Assembly: GCF_029227915.1 (NCBI RefSeq)
Contig: NC_079882.1
Span: forward strand, 11,966,001 to 12,030,000
From: Hydractinia symbiolongicarpus
Lineage: Eukaryota > Cnidaria > Hydrozoa > Anthoathecata > Hydractiniidae
DNA length: 64,000 nucleotides
Direction: 5' to 3'
Part shown: in pieces, positions 22,635 to 36,882 of the stretch
Layout of the letters: every line of letters begins with the position of its first letter
Numbering within the stretch: the first letter of the stretch is position 1
Notes under the pieces: model-generated
Told to the model about the DNA's origin: nothing
What the model saw: the letters and a program-made list of their open reading frames with translations, nothing else
Database searches by the model: none
Translations under genes and position numbers: made by a program

Positions 22635-25600
22635 TAGCTAGCTACACATTTTGATTCTCCAGCTAAATTAACTAAGTGTTTAAATGAGTTTTCACTAGGT
22701 AGGGAAAGTTAAATGCTATACTGTTTGTACTGTTTTTAATTTAGCCAGCTATAGCTAGCTACCGGTTTCTCGTTGGACAAAGTGCTTAACTACAGCTAGT
22801 TTAATACAAAAAACCTTATCCCATTTCACGCATAAAATAAAATCATAAATTCATTCTTCCCTTTCGTTCAATACACTACGCACGGCTTCTAAGCACACGT
22901 TGTTCTCTGTCCGTACCTGGAGACATTATGAATTTTTACTCCACCATTGGGTTTAATTTTTTTAAAAAAAGAGTTGAAAAGGACGACCCGTGTACCCTCA
23001 AATTTTAAATTAACGTCGTTTTTAGGGGGGGGGGGGGGGGGGGGGGTATTAGTTTGTTGTTGGTCTTCGACGCAAAAAACTCAACAGATCAATTGTTTTT
23101 TACCTGTAGTATTTCGTCTTTAAACCTAATTTTTGACCACCTGCTACACTCACAAAATAATTGGCGTACCCCGACCGCCAATGGATAAGAAAATGCTTAT
23201 TTTAAATTTGCCAACACATGAGGCAAATTCTTAAAATTGATTCCACAGTCGTTTCTTTCGCATTCCTTTCTACCTTTTTTTTTTCTTTTAACGATGTGGT
23301 AAATTTCTAAAATCGCTGGTTTGATTCTATTTCGCGAAGATTATTTTTTGGCAAGCTGGAATTTCTACGTCAACTTAACCTTTGTCAGGAAACGTTTTAT
23401 TTCCAGCTAAAATCTGGAAGTTGCCAGTAGTGGAAAATATTTAGAGGATACACTAGCTTCCAGGTTTTTAGGCCAAAAACAAAATATTGTCCCCATCTTT
23501 AGGCCAAGCGCATTCTCGTCCCCAGAGCTCGTTGGGATTAAAATCTCGAAACTTATCTCAAAGAGCTCTGGGAGTCGAGAATGAGTCAAGCGCTTTTGAT
23601 TCATCGCTATTTTTTTCATAACGAAATGTTGAATTGGTTTCTATTTTTCGTCACAAAAATCGTCACAAAAATCGTCCAGTGGAGATTCGCCTTTAATATG
23701 CTGCGCAGCGCGAATTGGGACTGTGGTCTTCTTCTTCTTTCTTCTATGCCCTTTCGATTTGTAAAAACAGTGTTTTATTTATCTTAGGCGAGGCAAATGA
23801 CTTTAAAGTCATTTGCTTCTATAGACTAATCCCTTTATGTTAAAATGAACAGGGAGACGGGACGTCAGTCCGCCATTTTGCTCCCCCAAATTTATATATA
23901 AGATCTTACTTTGTACCGAATAGAATAAAATTCTTGGAATCGATTTTCCCGTCGACCGACAGCAACACCAGACACAAAACAGATTGGACATAAGGGAAGA
24001 AAATTTAGCTAAAGTAAAGATTACTGATAATTCTTTCAGGTAATTTAACACGGGTATGCCTAAAATCCAACACACGAAACTGAATTTTAGATCGTGGTCA
24101 CCGCTACAACTTAACTACTCTTGCAGTCTAAAGTTGATGAATTGTTTCAACGAAGAAGGTGGGTGATTATATACTCACGAGGTATCTAATTAAAATGTCT
24201 ATATTTGCGTTGTATAATATTTTTAAAAATATCTTTCTTCATCTTTCTCTGTAGTATTATATTTACAAATCCATTCATGGAGGACCATTAAGTCTAATTT
24301 TCACAACTTTTGTTGTGTACCTGTCTGTTCTATATAAGAGTTACAAATGCTTTAAAGTTCTGTAGCTATGCATTAATGCTTCAAATAAACACCCAGATTA
24401 TTTGAATTAAGGGTGCATCTAAAAAACTTCAGTATTTTAATTGCACATAATATTTACATTATTGTCAATAATTTCATTGTCGTTGTCAATTATAACCTGG
24501 TGTAGCATCAACCACTTTCTCTCATATGTTTTTTAATGGGCAGCGACTAATAGAAGAGACTGTTTTTTGGAAGTGTGACACAAAAAGCACCACCTAAGAA
24601 AAATGGCCCATTAGCCCGAATTTATAAAATGAGACTTCGTTTTCCTCAACCATCAGGGTTTAATTACTTTAACATAAGGCAATGCTGATTTAAGAAGTAG
24701 TGACCATACTTTGTGTCAGAAAAACTATAAAATAATAATATATATAATGATGTTTGCAGTTGTATTTTCACTTGAACTTCAAAATTGCATTATGTGTTTT
24801 CCCCACACCAAAACAGCATCCAATTTTGTTACTTCATATGTCATTCATCTCCAAAAATTTAAATGTATGAATGTATGCATATGCAGCTTATATACCTTTT
24901 GTCCTGAGTTTTAGTGTATTTTAGCCAGACAATATTGTTACTCTTGTCAGTATGGCATTCCCCAACATGGATGTTATTTTGGCATGACAAGAGAAAATAG
25001 AGATATATTTTTAGTTTTCATATTTTCATTAAAATGTTTAACATGACACACTGCCCTGTTTTCTCGATCTATAGTATATATGTACAAATAGCGTATATAT
25101 ATATGAGCATCAAAATCCTATTCACATATATAATGTGAGAATATATACAAATAAGTGAAAAATTCAATATATATACACAATTGGAAATAAATCGTTTTCA
25201 AACCTATAGAAAAATAAACCATTAGCTTTCAAGAGTGTACTTGTGTGTGTGCGTGTATGTCTAAAACATCTAATCATTTATTTGCAAAGTGTTGTGTTAT
25301 ATTGCTTTGTTATGAATATCAGCAACTAATTTTTAATTGTAACTTTTTAGCAAATATATTAGTAGATGTTGCACTTCAAGTGTTGTGCAATGAATGATTT
25401 TGCAAAGGTTAAAAATGCTCAGTTCAAAAATTCTTCACTTAGAATTGTGTTTTGTTTTTACTCACTTAATATAATAAATTTACCCCAATAAAAGCAGGTC
25501 TTGTATTTAGCTTACTATTTTTAAACATTACAACACAAACATATCACATTAAAATATCCCTTTTTGTTGGAAAGTCCTCTGTAAACCAAGATAAATTTGG

Positions 25601-26071
25601 CATAATATTATATATACATGGTTTTAAGATTTGTATATAATATATATATATATATTTATACAATATATAAGAACATTAAAAATGGCATGTAAGCATAACA
25701 AATATTAAGATTTGGGTTACACAGGGAAGTTCATTAATGAGATACATCCGGCAGTAAACTAAATTATGCATCCGATCCATTTATTTTAAATTAACCATGG
25801 TTTGAAATTTAATTATGTTTCTTGTTTGTAAGTACCGAGAACAGATTACTGTAATTGCAATCATATGTCTTGTTTATGTTTTAGTAAAAACTAAACCATT
25901 AATAAATCAAAAAACAAAAGCTTAAATATGACTTTTCCATAAGTAAAACAAGAACCAATCTGCATAAAAACCTCAATTAAAAAAAAGCCAAAAAAAACAA
26001 ATTCAAAAATAGATCAAAGAAAAACAGGGAGTACCATGATTAAATAAAGACAAAGTTTTTTACATTAAATT
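22635..26071. other. intergenic, AT-rich, gene-free
   Basis: No conserved coding exon is recognised. Contents: a run of 22 G at 23025-23046; a TA-rich microsatellite near 25637-25670; 'atatat' tracts near 25080-25170. The short open frames (for example 23407-23619 minus, 23809-24075 minus) match no family I know. The last few hundred bases are the BTG 3' UTR side. Confidence 0.55.
23025..23046 (+). repeat. poly-G run, 22 bases
   Basis: Uninterrupted G tract in an otherwise AT-rich region. Confidence 0.95.
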
Positions 26072-26584
26072 TTACAGGCGTTTTGCAAGCTTTCTATTGT
26101 AGTGCACGCAAATAGAGCCTTCCTCACCGATTCGGTACGAAACCTCACCAGGATCAATCCATATGGTAAACTCTTTTGGAAGACAATTTTTAATCCACGT
26201 AAAACCAGAGAGACGTGCTGTTTTTTCAATCAGTGATTCGCTACCATTTTGATTTATGCGTAAGCATCTAAATGCACTACCTTTTTCTGGACGTTCTGGA
26301 TACCAATGTCCTTCATATTCTGATTTTAAGTCACTGACTAACTTGTTAGTAAAGTCCTCAAGGTTTTGACTTTGTTTTGGAATTTGGGATCTTTGTATAA
26401 AATTAGTAATAAGCTTTACTCCAGCCTCTAGTTCATAATCCATTGATAAAGGATCATGAAGATTTTCGTTTTCTTTATTTTGATCACCTGTTGGCTTCGC
26501 TAATTTCTGTTTTGGTCTCTTTTTGGTTTTCATTTGACTTGGTGTAATTATGTTCTTTCGAGCAACTTGAATGTTAGGTGTCAT
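26072..26584 (-). CDS. BTG/Tob family antiproliferative protein, BTG1/2-like length
   Basis: 170 residues in one exon. The BTG domain runs from about residue 53 to 170: helical start (LEAGVKLITNFIQRS, LEDFTNKLVSDLKSEYEG), Box A (GHWYPERPEKGSAFRCLRIN) and Box B (LPKEFTIWIDPGEVSYRIG, then EEGSICVHY). BTG/Tob proteins bind the CAF1/CNOT7-8 deadenylases through these boxes and, with poly(A)-binding proteins, promote mRNA deadenylation and restrain proliferation. The protein ends soon after Box B, as in BTG1/BTG2 (about 160-170 residues), and lacks the long Tob tail. The first 50 residues are a basic, asparagine/glutamate-rich extension (KTKKRPKQKLAKPTGDQNKE) that I do not know from vertebrate BTG1/2. 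The start is the first ATG after an AG acceptor-like site 11 nt upstream; an upstream in-frame stretch lacks an ATG and contains that acceptor. Confidence 0.93.
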   Translation of the reverse strand: MTPNIQVARKNIITPSQMKTKKRPKQKLAKPTGDQNKENENLHDPLSMDYELEAGVKLITNFIQRSQIPKQSQNLEDFTNKLVSDLKSEYEGHWYPERPEKGSAFRCLRINQNGSESLIEKTARLSGFTWIKNCLPKEFTIWIDPGEVSYRIGEEGSICVHYNRKLAKRL

Positions 26585-29533
26585 ACTTCTACGTTCTGTG
26601 GAACATGTGAAATATACTTTAAACTGTTTGGATTTAAGGCAAAACGGAAATACGAAACCAGTGAGCACCAGTCTTCAAAATCTTTTACTATTTTTATTGA
26701 TTTTTTGTGAGCCTAAAAAAATAAAATAGGGAATTGATTAATAATTTATAATATTCAAATCTCTTCTTTTTGCTTCATCTAAATAGTTTTAAAATGTATT
26801 TTCAAGTTGAATACTAACTATATATTGAATAATAAGAAAAAAGATTTTATAAAATATAAACATGAAAAAGAATATATATTCAAAGTTTTAAATTAAAGGT
26901 TTTTGACGTCAACACAGTAAAAGTATACAATGCAAAGTGGTAGTAGGAAAAAAGAGGAAGAAAAATTTTTCACAAAATTCTAAATTTTTCTGAAATCCTT
27001 TTTTTTTTTTTTTTTTTATCTTTTGACACTACTGATTGCAATTTTTCGAAACGAGAAAATGGTAAATAGGAGAAAATGGTAAATAGGTTTGATATTGCAC
27101 ATATATAACAACTCTGAAAATAAAACAAAACAGAAAAAGAATAAAACTTCGATATTGCAACGTCATCATATTATCAAGTTTTGTTGACACTGTCTGTAAT
27201 AAAAAAGAAAACAACAAGCAAACAAGCAAACAAACAAGCAAACAAATCTCCTAGTAGTACAAAAACGTTGAATTAAACAATATATCAAACACACGAATTT
27301 TAAAAAACTTAAAAAGACTTTATAAATACGTTTACTAACAAGCCTTCCATTTGTTATGTTTATCAAAATAATAAAGGTTGTCATATGATTCAACGTCCAT
27401 TTAAACACTCCACTTAAATCCTTTTTAAAACCTCTTTTTAAAGTGACACAATATAACAATGGGAATAAAGGACCCTGCACGATTAAATATCCTTTTTAAA
27501 GTGTCATTTAATGACGTTTTCTCTAAATAATCACCCTCCAATTAAAACAGCGTTGTAGGAAAAGACAAAAACAAAAGTAATTGGCCATTGATGTCCCTGT
27601 CACATGGAGAAGTCAATTTAAATTTTAATTACAGCACTCCAATTATATATGTTAACAACTTAATTAAATATTTTCCCCTACTGATATAAATTTCGAAATG
27701 TGTAAACCGAAGTTAATAACACCAACGATGGAGAGCGCTGTTTCATTACATCATAACCTCTCCTGTTGTTATTCACTTGCCGTTATTACATCAGTGGGTA
27801 AGGGTGTAAGGAGATTTTAACGTGTTAATTACATACGTAGGTGATGCCGAAACGAACGGTTTTCCTGGCACATCCTCCCCCAAATATTAAACACCTTCAA
27901 ACAATATCCCTATAAATAATCAATGTAAACCTTCGGATGTAATTAGAAGTGGATTAAATTCTGGTTTTAAGGTTATATAAAACGTCAGTAAATGTTTCCT
28001 GAATGTTATGTAAATAATTTACTATGAACAAGATTATATACAAATAAAAAGAAAAACACGTACGTTCTGGTATTGTGAAAAAAATTTAGCTAGAGGACAC
28101 ACTACTCTATATAAGATAAATATTTTACCTCTAAAAGACGGTCGTTTTTAAAATCTGGAATATAATATAATCGAACGTAATATATTTTTTTCTAATTTAG
28201 CATAACAGTACTCGATTGGAAAGTAATATTTTTTTTACGAAATCTACTTCGTTTTCAAATATTTTTATCAATAAAAAAGATATGTTAAGTACATAACCTT
28301 TTTAAAAAATATTCTTCTATCTGCCTTTTTTCTTTTTAATTTGAATATTTATGTTTTTAACATACATCAGATGGCTTTCGCCACAAGTAAATGAGGTGTC
28401 AATTATTCGAGGATTCGTGATCATCAATTTTAACGTTAATTTCTACTTTCAACAATAAAAATGAGAAATATATACGAAAAGAATATATAATATCAACAAA
28501 ACAAAACACTGATACGAAATTTGAAAACTGCAGGTGAAAAAAAATTAAATATAATAAAAAAATGCTATAAGAATAAAAATTAATGTGACCAGTTTCACCC
28601 ATATGTTATGTCAAGATTAAGGAATTGACAAATTTTTTTCCAGCTAGCTAAAACATATACATTATTAACACGTTATATCATTTTCTATGGTTATTACCAT
28701 TGATAAGTTTTCTTCATCATTCTGAATAATAATCTGAAAAATACACACATTAAAATCTAATAATTTTGACCAATTCAAACACTAAGTAGATACCAGACCA
28801 CTAAATGTATTCATGGATACTGTCATAAACCACCGCAAAAAGTATACACTCACGATCATTCTCTTATATAGCTCGCGCAACCTTCTGATTTCCATACATT
28901 TACTAAAAAAATCAAACTAATATCCATAAAACAACTAGATCCTCTTAATTTTACTCATAAAACATGATCAGGTTTAAAACTGCAACATTTTATTTCCTAC
29001 AAGAATCTTCTTGTCCTAATCTCACGATATTTTCTTTCCATTTATGAAGTGAGCGATGTGTTAATCCGAAACTCGAGCATGTGCATACAGATTACCTATT
29101 TTTCACAGATGTTGATTTCTATTTCATCTGCTTAAATTTTATCACGACAGCTCCCGAATACTTAGAAATCTCAAGAAGCTGTTGAACAGGCTTGAATCGC
29201 AATCACAGTGGCTGAGCGAGTCTTCTCTTCTTATACTGAATAAGCTATTCTTGCGTAGAATTTCGACCGGTGGTGAAATATCATGCTCAATAACAGAAAT
29301 TGTTTATCGAACGGTAATTAGATTTTTCAAGTTGTAATTAGTGCTAATTGAGTTATCTTAGATAAAGATGCACTTCGTATATATAGAGATGTTTTTTGCA
29401 GCATAAAATGTGACACAAATAGACAAGGTTTGCATGGTTCGAATCTTAGTAATTTCAGCTGAATACAGAGAAAAGAAAGGTCTAAATTCAAAGCGAAGTA
29501 ACAAAAAAGACAGAACGAGAAAACGTGTGGATA

Positions 29534-29574
29534 CAAACTTCGCTAAAATATATTATATATTTTAGCGAAGTTTG
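29534..29574. repeat. perfect 19-bp inverted repeat with 3-base loop
   Basis: Arms 29534-29552 and 29556-29574, the left arm starting caaacttcgctaaaat, with loop tta. Both strands could form a stable AT-rich hairpin. No T-run or gene end nearby explains it. Confidence 0.9.
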
Positions 29575-32500
29575 ATTGTTGATTTCTTCTGTGTTAATCT
29601 TTTTTGTTGACAAACAACTTTAACTCCGCACAACTTTCTTGTTTCTGCATGTCTTATTCCATTTTTTTTTTAAAAGAGAGAACAACAACCTCCTTAACCT
29701 ATGCTGTGTTATTTTTAGCATGGGAGAGACCAGTGCATTCATACTCCCTCGCGTTTTTTCGTATTACTATTCGAAAATGTTGACAGTTTTGGACATTTTT
29801 TACACAGTTACGTTACTATAGTTATGCTGGTGGAATATTTAGTTCTGAGTATTTAGTTTAGCCACAAATGAAAAAAAATATTAACAATAGCAAATTTATA
29901 ATATTATTAAAAATCCAAAAGAATCTATATAGTATAATAATGATTACGGCTTGAATGGGAACCAGGCTGCGCATTTTCTCTACGAAGTTTAAGGACGTCG
30001 CATACTCCAAACGAAATTATTCATCTTACCTTTTGTGCGAACCGAAGTTTCACTCTCGTTACGCCACCTAAAACTCTTCTCTAAAAAAACTTTTTTCAAA
30101 CCAACAACAAAGAAAATAAAAGATGAATTAAAATCATTTAAAATAATAATAAACTAAGGGAAAGTTAAGAGAAAGAAAAACAAAGCCAGGAAGTAAATAT
30201 TTGTCATTTTTATTTAAATCTTCGCTTTTTGTATTCAATGCTTTTATAAATAAACAAAGTTTATATCAGCTGTACGCGCCCTAATGACGTGGCGTTGTTT
30301 TTTTTACGTCATAACAATAAAAAAAAACTTCGTCACAAAACATCTTCTTTGAGGTTTGCAATTATTAATGACTTGATGTCTGTTAGCCCCCGCTCGGTCA
30401 AAAAAATTTAAAGAAAAAAGAGTGACTATTACTATTTGGTTGCGGGGGATCACGATCATTTGTTATCAGAGTCTGATTATAATTTCTAGCAGTAGCTCTC
30501 TTAAAAGATTTGGTTTAAGTAGGTTCTTGATTTTTTTTCTGACATTTTCCTCTTATATGACTACACTAAGATTTTAAGACTAAGATTAGTATCAAGAAAA
30601 CATGCTGGGACCATATTTGTACTTCTCTTTTCTTTTAGAACCCCTGCCGACTTTTTTGATGAATAAGAATTGATACACACAAATCTCCCTCTCTTGTGAA
30701 ATTTAATATATAATCAAATTTTTGTTTTTTTAGTGAATTTTCAAATTTTATTTAAACTCCAACAATAAAAATGTAGGAAAAGTTTTTTTATTATCATATT
30801 TCGTTATATTTATTTATCATAATAAATCTAATAAATTATGTTCACTTGTTAAAAAAAGTCACGCGAATGTTCGAATCGTTCGTATATGCTACTAAACAGA
30901 TATTCACCATATTGTCCATAATATGGTATGGTAACGAAAAAAAAATGTTGAAGGTCCTTTTCCGTAGAAAATCACGATTCATACTTACCTCTGAAGTTAG
31001 TTTATCACGTTTCACATATCAGCTACTAAATTTTAGCAAGCTTTTCTTTTCGAATATACCAATATTTATGTCTACACTAATATTTTCCGCAACAACATTA
31101 ACAATACAACAGTGTTTTGACGGCGACGAAATTAGCGTAATTTATTTAACAACTTCTATAAGTGAACTCAACATTTTTAATTAAGACAGTTATGCGCTAC
31201 CCCTTCGAATAATTTCTAAATCTTTTGTCATCCGGCGTCACTATAGAAGGTTCTTTTTATTAATTAAAACAATTCATGCGCGATTTGAACATTATTAAAA
31301 TAAAAAAATAATAAACGCTTCCTGTCTTATGTAAACAATACAAAGAAATTACAACAGTGTGATGCCATCAAAGCTCGATAACATCTGGCTCAAAGGAGTG
31401 TTATGAGTTTAAAAGGTAATTATGGGTAAGAGATGTGTCATTATTCCCTACAGAGAGTGATTATAAACACAGAGCATCTGCCAAGGCTTTGTCGTTGATG
31501 CTGTTGCTAATAGCGATAATGACTTTGTGTCCAGCGATTGGTTAGCTGGTCAACCAGATGAAACTAGTCGTTAATAGTCTGACCTTAAAATAGTATTCTT
31601 ATCATGATCGTCACTCCACAAAAATATTTACTATTCCATCTTAATTATGACATTGACGCCTTTAAAGTCTAGATAGCTAATTGGATTTGAAGTTGTTTTT
31701 TTTGGAGAAAAGGGAAAATCTTTTTGGATTATAAATTGTTTTTGGGAAATAACCATGGAAATTGGTAAGCATTGTTTGTGCAAAATTTCCCTAATCTCCG
31801 TCATTATGAAACGAAACATGAGATCATGCAAACTGAGGTAGCTAAAAAAGATTACTAAACCTTCTGTGTATGACATCTTTGTTACCTAGCAACGTTTGAA
31901 TGGTCCACATTTTTTTGTAATGTCCGGATTTCTCATAAAATTTAATTAAAATGTTCCTGCGGTGAATGAAACATGTTTTAAAAGTAAAACTGGAGCAAAA
32001 TAGTTCCCTTTTTTATCCAACACATTTTTTCCACCATCCAACGCAATTTGTTTTCAAGAATATTTGGTAATGCAGAGGATGTTGCTCTCATTTAATCCCA
32101 CCTCAATTTCTGTTTGACGTGGTTGATATTAGGAGGTATGACATTTAGCACATGCTCCTTTGTAAGAAACTCAATCAATATTATTTTTTACAAGAAGAGT
32201 TGCATATTCATGACGTTATAATATTTTTATTTGTTTTTATGATGTATTTCATACATAGTACCTGAAACTCCACTTTTTATTATAAGCAGAGATCTTTTAT
32301 AACGATATATATGGTGGTAGTCAATGAGAGATTTTTTAAACTTAGCAGAACTTTGGTGTTTTTAAATATCTTGTCGTGTTTAAAACTTTCTTGATATTAG
32401 TCAGAGGTATGGTACATTGTAACAATGACACCATTATTAAAATTTTATCAATGTATCTTTTTTGTTTAGCACCTGAACACTTTTTATTTTCATTAGTGGA

Positions 32501-34721
32501 AGAACAAACCGACAACAAGGTCTTAATTTTTAAACAATGAGCATACAAATATAACCACCTTCATGTGAATTACCCATGAAAATTTGATTCCTTTATCATA
32601 CCATATAAGGAGAGCAGGACCAACGCACGTCACCAGTTTGTCCAAAGGAAAGAGAGTCACTTTTATATTCAGTTATACTGATGAAGATAATAGCCATTTG
32701 GTATTGAATATGATGGGATTTTCTTTCCAGATTATCAAATGAATATTACGGTGACGTTGGAGATTTCTTTGAAAACTGTGAGATACCACCAATATGAGAT
32801 GAATTGGGGACTAGCGTCATTCGGAGCCTTAAGGATGGAAGCCACATATATAGAACCTAGTCTTCTTTTGCATGACCCACTTTTGCGAATTCGCAGCATC
32901 TGTTTAATGACCTTAATTCTATTTTATCCTTATTTTTACTAAAAAAGGGACTGAATATTTTCAACAAGAATTGCAAAAGTTGCAGCATAAGGGATTACAC
33001 ATAATCTCATTTGAAATCACTGAAAAATATTACCATGGACTGCAACTTAAACATGACATATGGTGAAATGCGGAAAAAGATTGTGATTTGCCTGCTTGAA
33101 GAAAATTTCTAAACATCCCCATTGCCTCACATCATAAAAATACTACATAGCAAGCTAATACACTTGAATCCGTACAAATTATTATCAACATACCTCACTA
33201 TTTTACACCAGCGTCCTGCTTTACCGTTCTTAGTGTTTTCCACCAAAAAGATATATAACCATGTTGTTTATATATATATACAATTAAATTGTCGTTCAAA
33301 AATTACCCACGTGTATACTTTCGCTTTATTAATTACTTTAAATATTCTTTTTGTTCCTCTTTAGTATTCATAAAATTTCCCTTCGACAAACATTAATATT
33401 GCTTCCTACTATAAAGAAAACGAAACTGCGTCTCTTTTTATAATGATGACACACGCCTTTCTGTTGAAAGTTTGATTAATATGAATTTAGTACTAGCTAT
33501 TCGAAATTTGAGAAATGCTATGATGCTATAAAATGTTATGCAGGTTTCCGGATACTCGACTAATAATTTTTTTACAATCATTTTTTGTATATAACACATT
33601 TTAATGTAACAAACAGTTATAAACAGTATATAACTTGGAAATAAGGGTGAAGAAGGAAAAATATATATATATAAAAAAGAAACAATACAAATTAATTTTG
33701 TTTACCTGGTTTTGATAAAACATGCACTAAATATCGTAAACTAATTTTTCAATTCGTCGTATTTATGATTCGTTAACGATGATGTAATAGCACGCAATAT
33801 TAAAATTTTGCTGAGTCAGGTTTTTCAATAGATTGATAAAAAATAATCTAGAAAGTGCCATTGAAAGGTTAACGTGGTGAAATTTATAGTGAAGGTTAGC
33901 AGACGTGTCATAATAGTACTGTTGCCGTTATATGCACGTGTATCTGACACCGCATCCGATGTTTATAAAAATAAAGCTCATTAGTTTCACATAGGATAAC
34001 GTTGAGTGTTTTAGTAGATTTTTATTAGGGTTAGGTTTATATAGAGTGTAATGAAATAAAAGTCATATGCGTTGTTCCAAATATTTAATCAGGATAACAA
34101 GCATCTTATGAATCGTATAATTGTTTTTGATATAAATTTTCACTTAAAAAACTTTGTATTTTTATGTACAGTATATATCATATTGTTTTTAAAACCTAGG
34201 AGTATAGAAAGAAGGATAGTTCCCGCCAAATGTTTCTCCTATGGGGTTAAAACAAAGTATTTTAAGATTTATAATAATTATATTCATGAATCTATTAGTA
34301 ATATCGCGAATTTTGATTTTATTTCAGGCCTATTTATTAAGATAGGGTAGCCTTTAAAATTTGATCATATCACAGCTGCTGAAAATTATTTTCAAGAATG
34401 ACAAAAAATGGAATAAGTTGGATAAATGTATCTCAGTATAATTCTCCATTTTTTTCTTAAAAATTGGAAAATTTAAACCTTGTGATTTTTATAAAAGAAT
34501 AAATTGGAAATTAGCAAAAAAAGAAAAGAAATAATTAAATTAATAACGTAAAAATAAATAAAAAAATACCTTCTTTTGGTCTTCTCTGGATAAACCTTTT
34601 ACTCTGTTCAATTTTTTGAGAGATAAATATTTTTTGCCAAATGTCATAACGAAAATTCAAAGTGCTTTATAAAAGATTATATAAACTATATGTAATAAAA
34701 ACTATATAAAATATATAATAT

Positions 34722-35201
34722 TTAATTAAGAAAAGTATTGGCACCAAGACGTCCAATTTGAGTTGGAATAAATCTCTTTCTTAAAACCATGTGTTGTAGA
34801 TTCTTTATTGAGTAGCACATGTTTTTAAAGTGCTCTAATGATATTTTTATTTTCCAAAACATGTTTTTAATGGTTTCCAAAAGAGCCAGATGATAGTGGA
34901 CTAGATCTCTATTTTCGTCATTTCTATAAGAAGTATTTACTTTTTTGCTAACTAATTTGTTCGTTCTTTGTATAATTTGCGAAAATAATAAGCAACGAGC
35001 AAATGTCATTAAAAACACTACGTAACAAATTAATAAATAAATAAAAGAAAAATTAAGATAAGAAGAGACACGAGAATAAAAAAATGGAATAAATAATAGA
35101 CTTAAATGAAATATCAAACGCAAAAAATTCTTTGTATAAAAAGTGAATAAATAAAAGCGATTTTTACATTCTCTGAGAAGTTCTGCAAAGAGACGCCACA
35201 C
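34722..35201 (-). other. 159-codon open frame without ATG, membrane-like
   Basis: The frame contains a hydrophobic stretch (LIFHLSLLFIPFFYS, then FIYLLICYVVFLMTF) and a basic C-terminal half. It opens with GTG, and the first ATG is about 63 codons in, so it would need an upstream exon; an acceptor-like 'atacttcag' lies near 35235. Its composition is close to what AT-rich DNA gives by chance and it matches no family I know. Confidence 0.15.
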
Positions 35202-36856
35202 GCTTTTGTTTTGAACATATATATAACGTGCATGCTGAAGTATTTATACTTTATGTGCATTTTTTATCTGTTCCCGCCGAATATTTCACCAATACAGTCG
35301 AGATCACTCACTTTGGTATTGTCGAAGTACAAATATGTTCCCGCGTAAAAATGCAAAAACTTTTTTCAGCTCACCTTCATTTCTTTGCAAACGCTGACGA
35401 ATGATTTAATGGAGAAATGTTTCTTGCTTGTAAAAAAAACGTGATAATGTTAATCCTCATTTGCCTGAGGACAGCCGGGTGAAAAAAGAAAGAAAATCGT
35501 TGGACCAAAGGGAATTAAAACAATGACTTCAAAAGTTGATTTTGTTTTTACAAATCAACTCCAAAAAATAGTAATTATCTGGCCATAATTAACCAGGTTT
35601 CCAATGTGTGAAAAGATAATTAAAAATCGCTTAATTCTAATTAACAATTACACCGACAACTTACAAAAACGTGTATTTATAACAATTATTTTAAACGTGG
35701 GATTTTTTAAGAAGTGCGCATGCGCCGTGAAAGTTTTTAGCGTTGCGGAACTTGTCTGTCCTTGTACCACGTTGGGCATTGAGTACATTTTTAAAATGTC
35801 AAGACAATAGAATAAAGATAATATCAGAAACGATTAACGACATTTACAAAAAGCACGAATTTTAACTATACCTATATATTGTCGTTATCCTAATCGCTCG
35901 TCATAACGCATTGATAACAGAAAATTTGAAAGAAGTCATACCTTACAATGATCATTGACAAATGTTGAATGTTTCAGTTGAAAAATGTGTAAAAAAAATA
36001 TACCCTCTCCGTTCTTCTTTTGTTGAATATTTTTTCAAACTATAAAATTGATAGCCAACGTGTTTCGGATGCTTGTTGACATTATATGAAGAAGAAGAAA
36101 CAGTTTGGCGTCCTTCTTTAATTGAAGTATAAGAATACTCCAAACATTAATTTCAAAGCATTTCTATCTAAATCGAATTTTTGCTTCTCAATAGCAAATA
36201 TTCATAGCGTATTCAAAATAATAATTTATTCGACGTTCTCGCATTTTGTTTTGAACTCACGTAAAAAATACACGAAATAAAATTTGAATACATTAAATAA
36301 AACTGTTATTGCGCAGGTGAGAATTTATCTCGTGTCTGCAAAAACTCTTTCTTTCTCCTAAAGCAATAAGATATATTATTCTTATCTTCAGTGCGATATT
36401 CACTTTTATTGAAATACATTTCGTGTGTGGTGCTGGAAAGGTTATCAAACTTTTAGAACTCATGCTGAGAAAAAAAATTATTCTGGCTCGTTATCGTAAC
36501 CACTAAATCTTATCTGCGCTGAATATAATCTCAAGCTTCAGGCTCCCTCTCAACTCTATGCTTTCAAGTTGTAATTTACAAATAAAAATTATTAACATTC
36601 AGATCTCCTATATTAGTCTTTAATGATCGCTCAGTCAAGCGTGACAATAAAAACAAATTTAAATGGACAAGCTAATCAATAAAAAAGCACAAATGAACTT
36701 ATTGATGTGAAGAAACTTTTTTGTTGCAGAGTTCTTAGAGGAACTTTACTAAACTAAAAAAAAATCTTTACAAAATTAGAATTTGCTGTGTTGATTAAGG
36801 CTCGAATAACAGCGTAAAGAGATTCTCGACTTCAGCATACATTGCGTCGACGAGCA

Positions 36857-36882
36857 TATTATTATTATTATTATTATTATTA
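36857..36882. repeat. (TTA)n microsatellite
   Basis: About eight consecutive tta/att units. Confidence 0.9.

Noticed and set aside
26585-26714. Upstream coding exon for BTG (frame with KDFEDWCS)
   Set aside because: Joining it to the BTG exon with any gt/ag pair I could find gives a stop codon before the BTG start.
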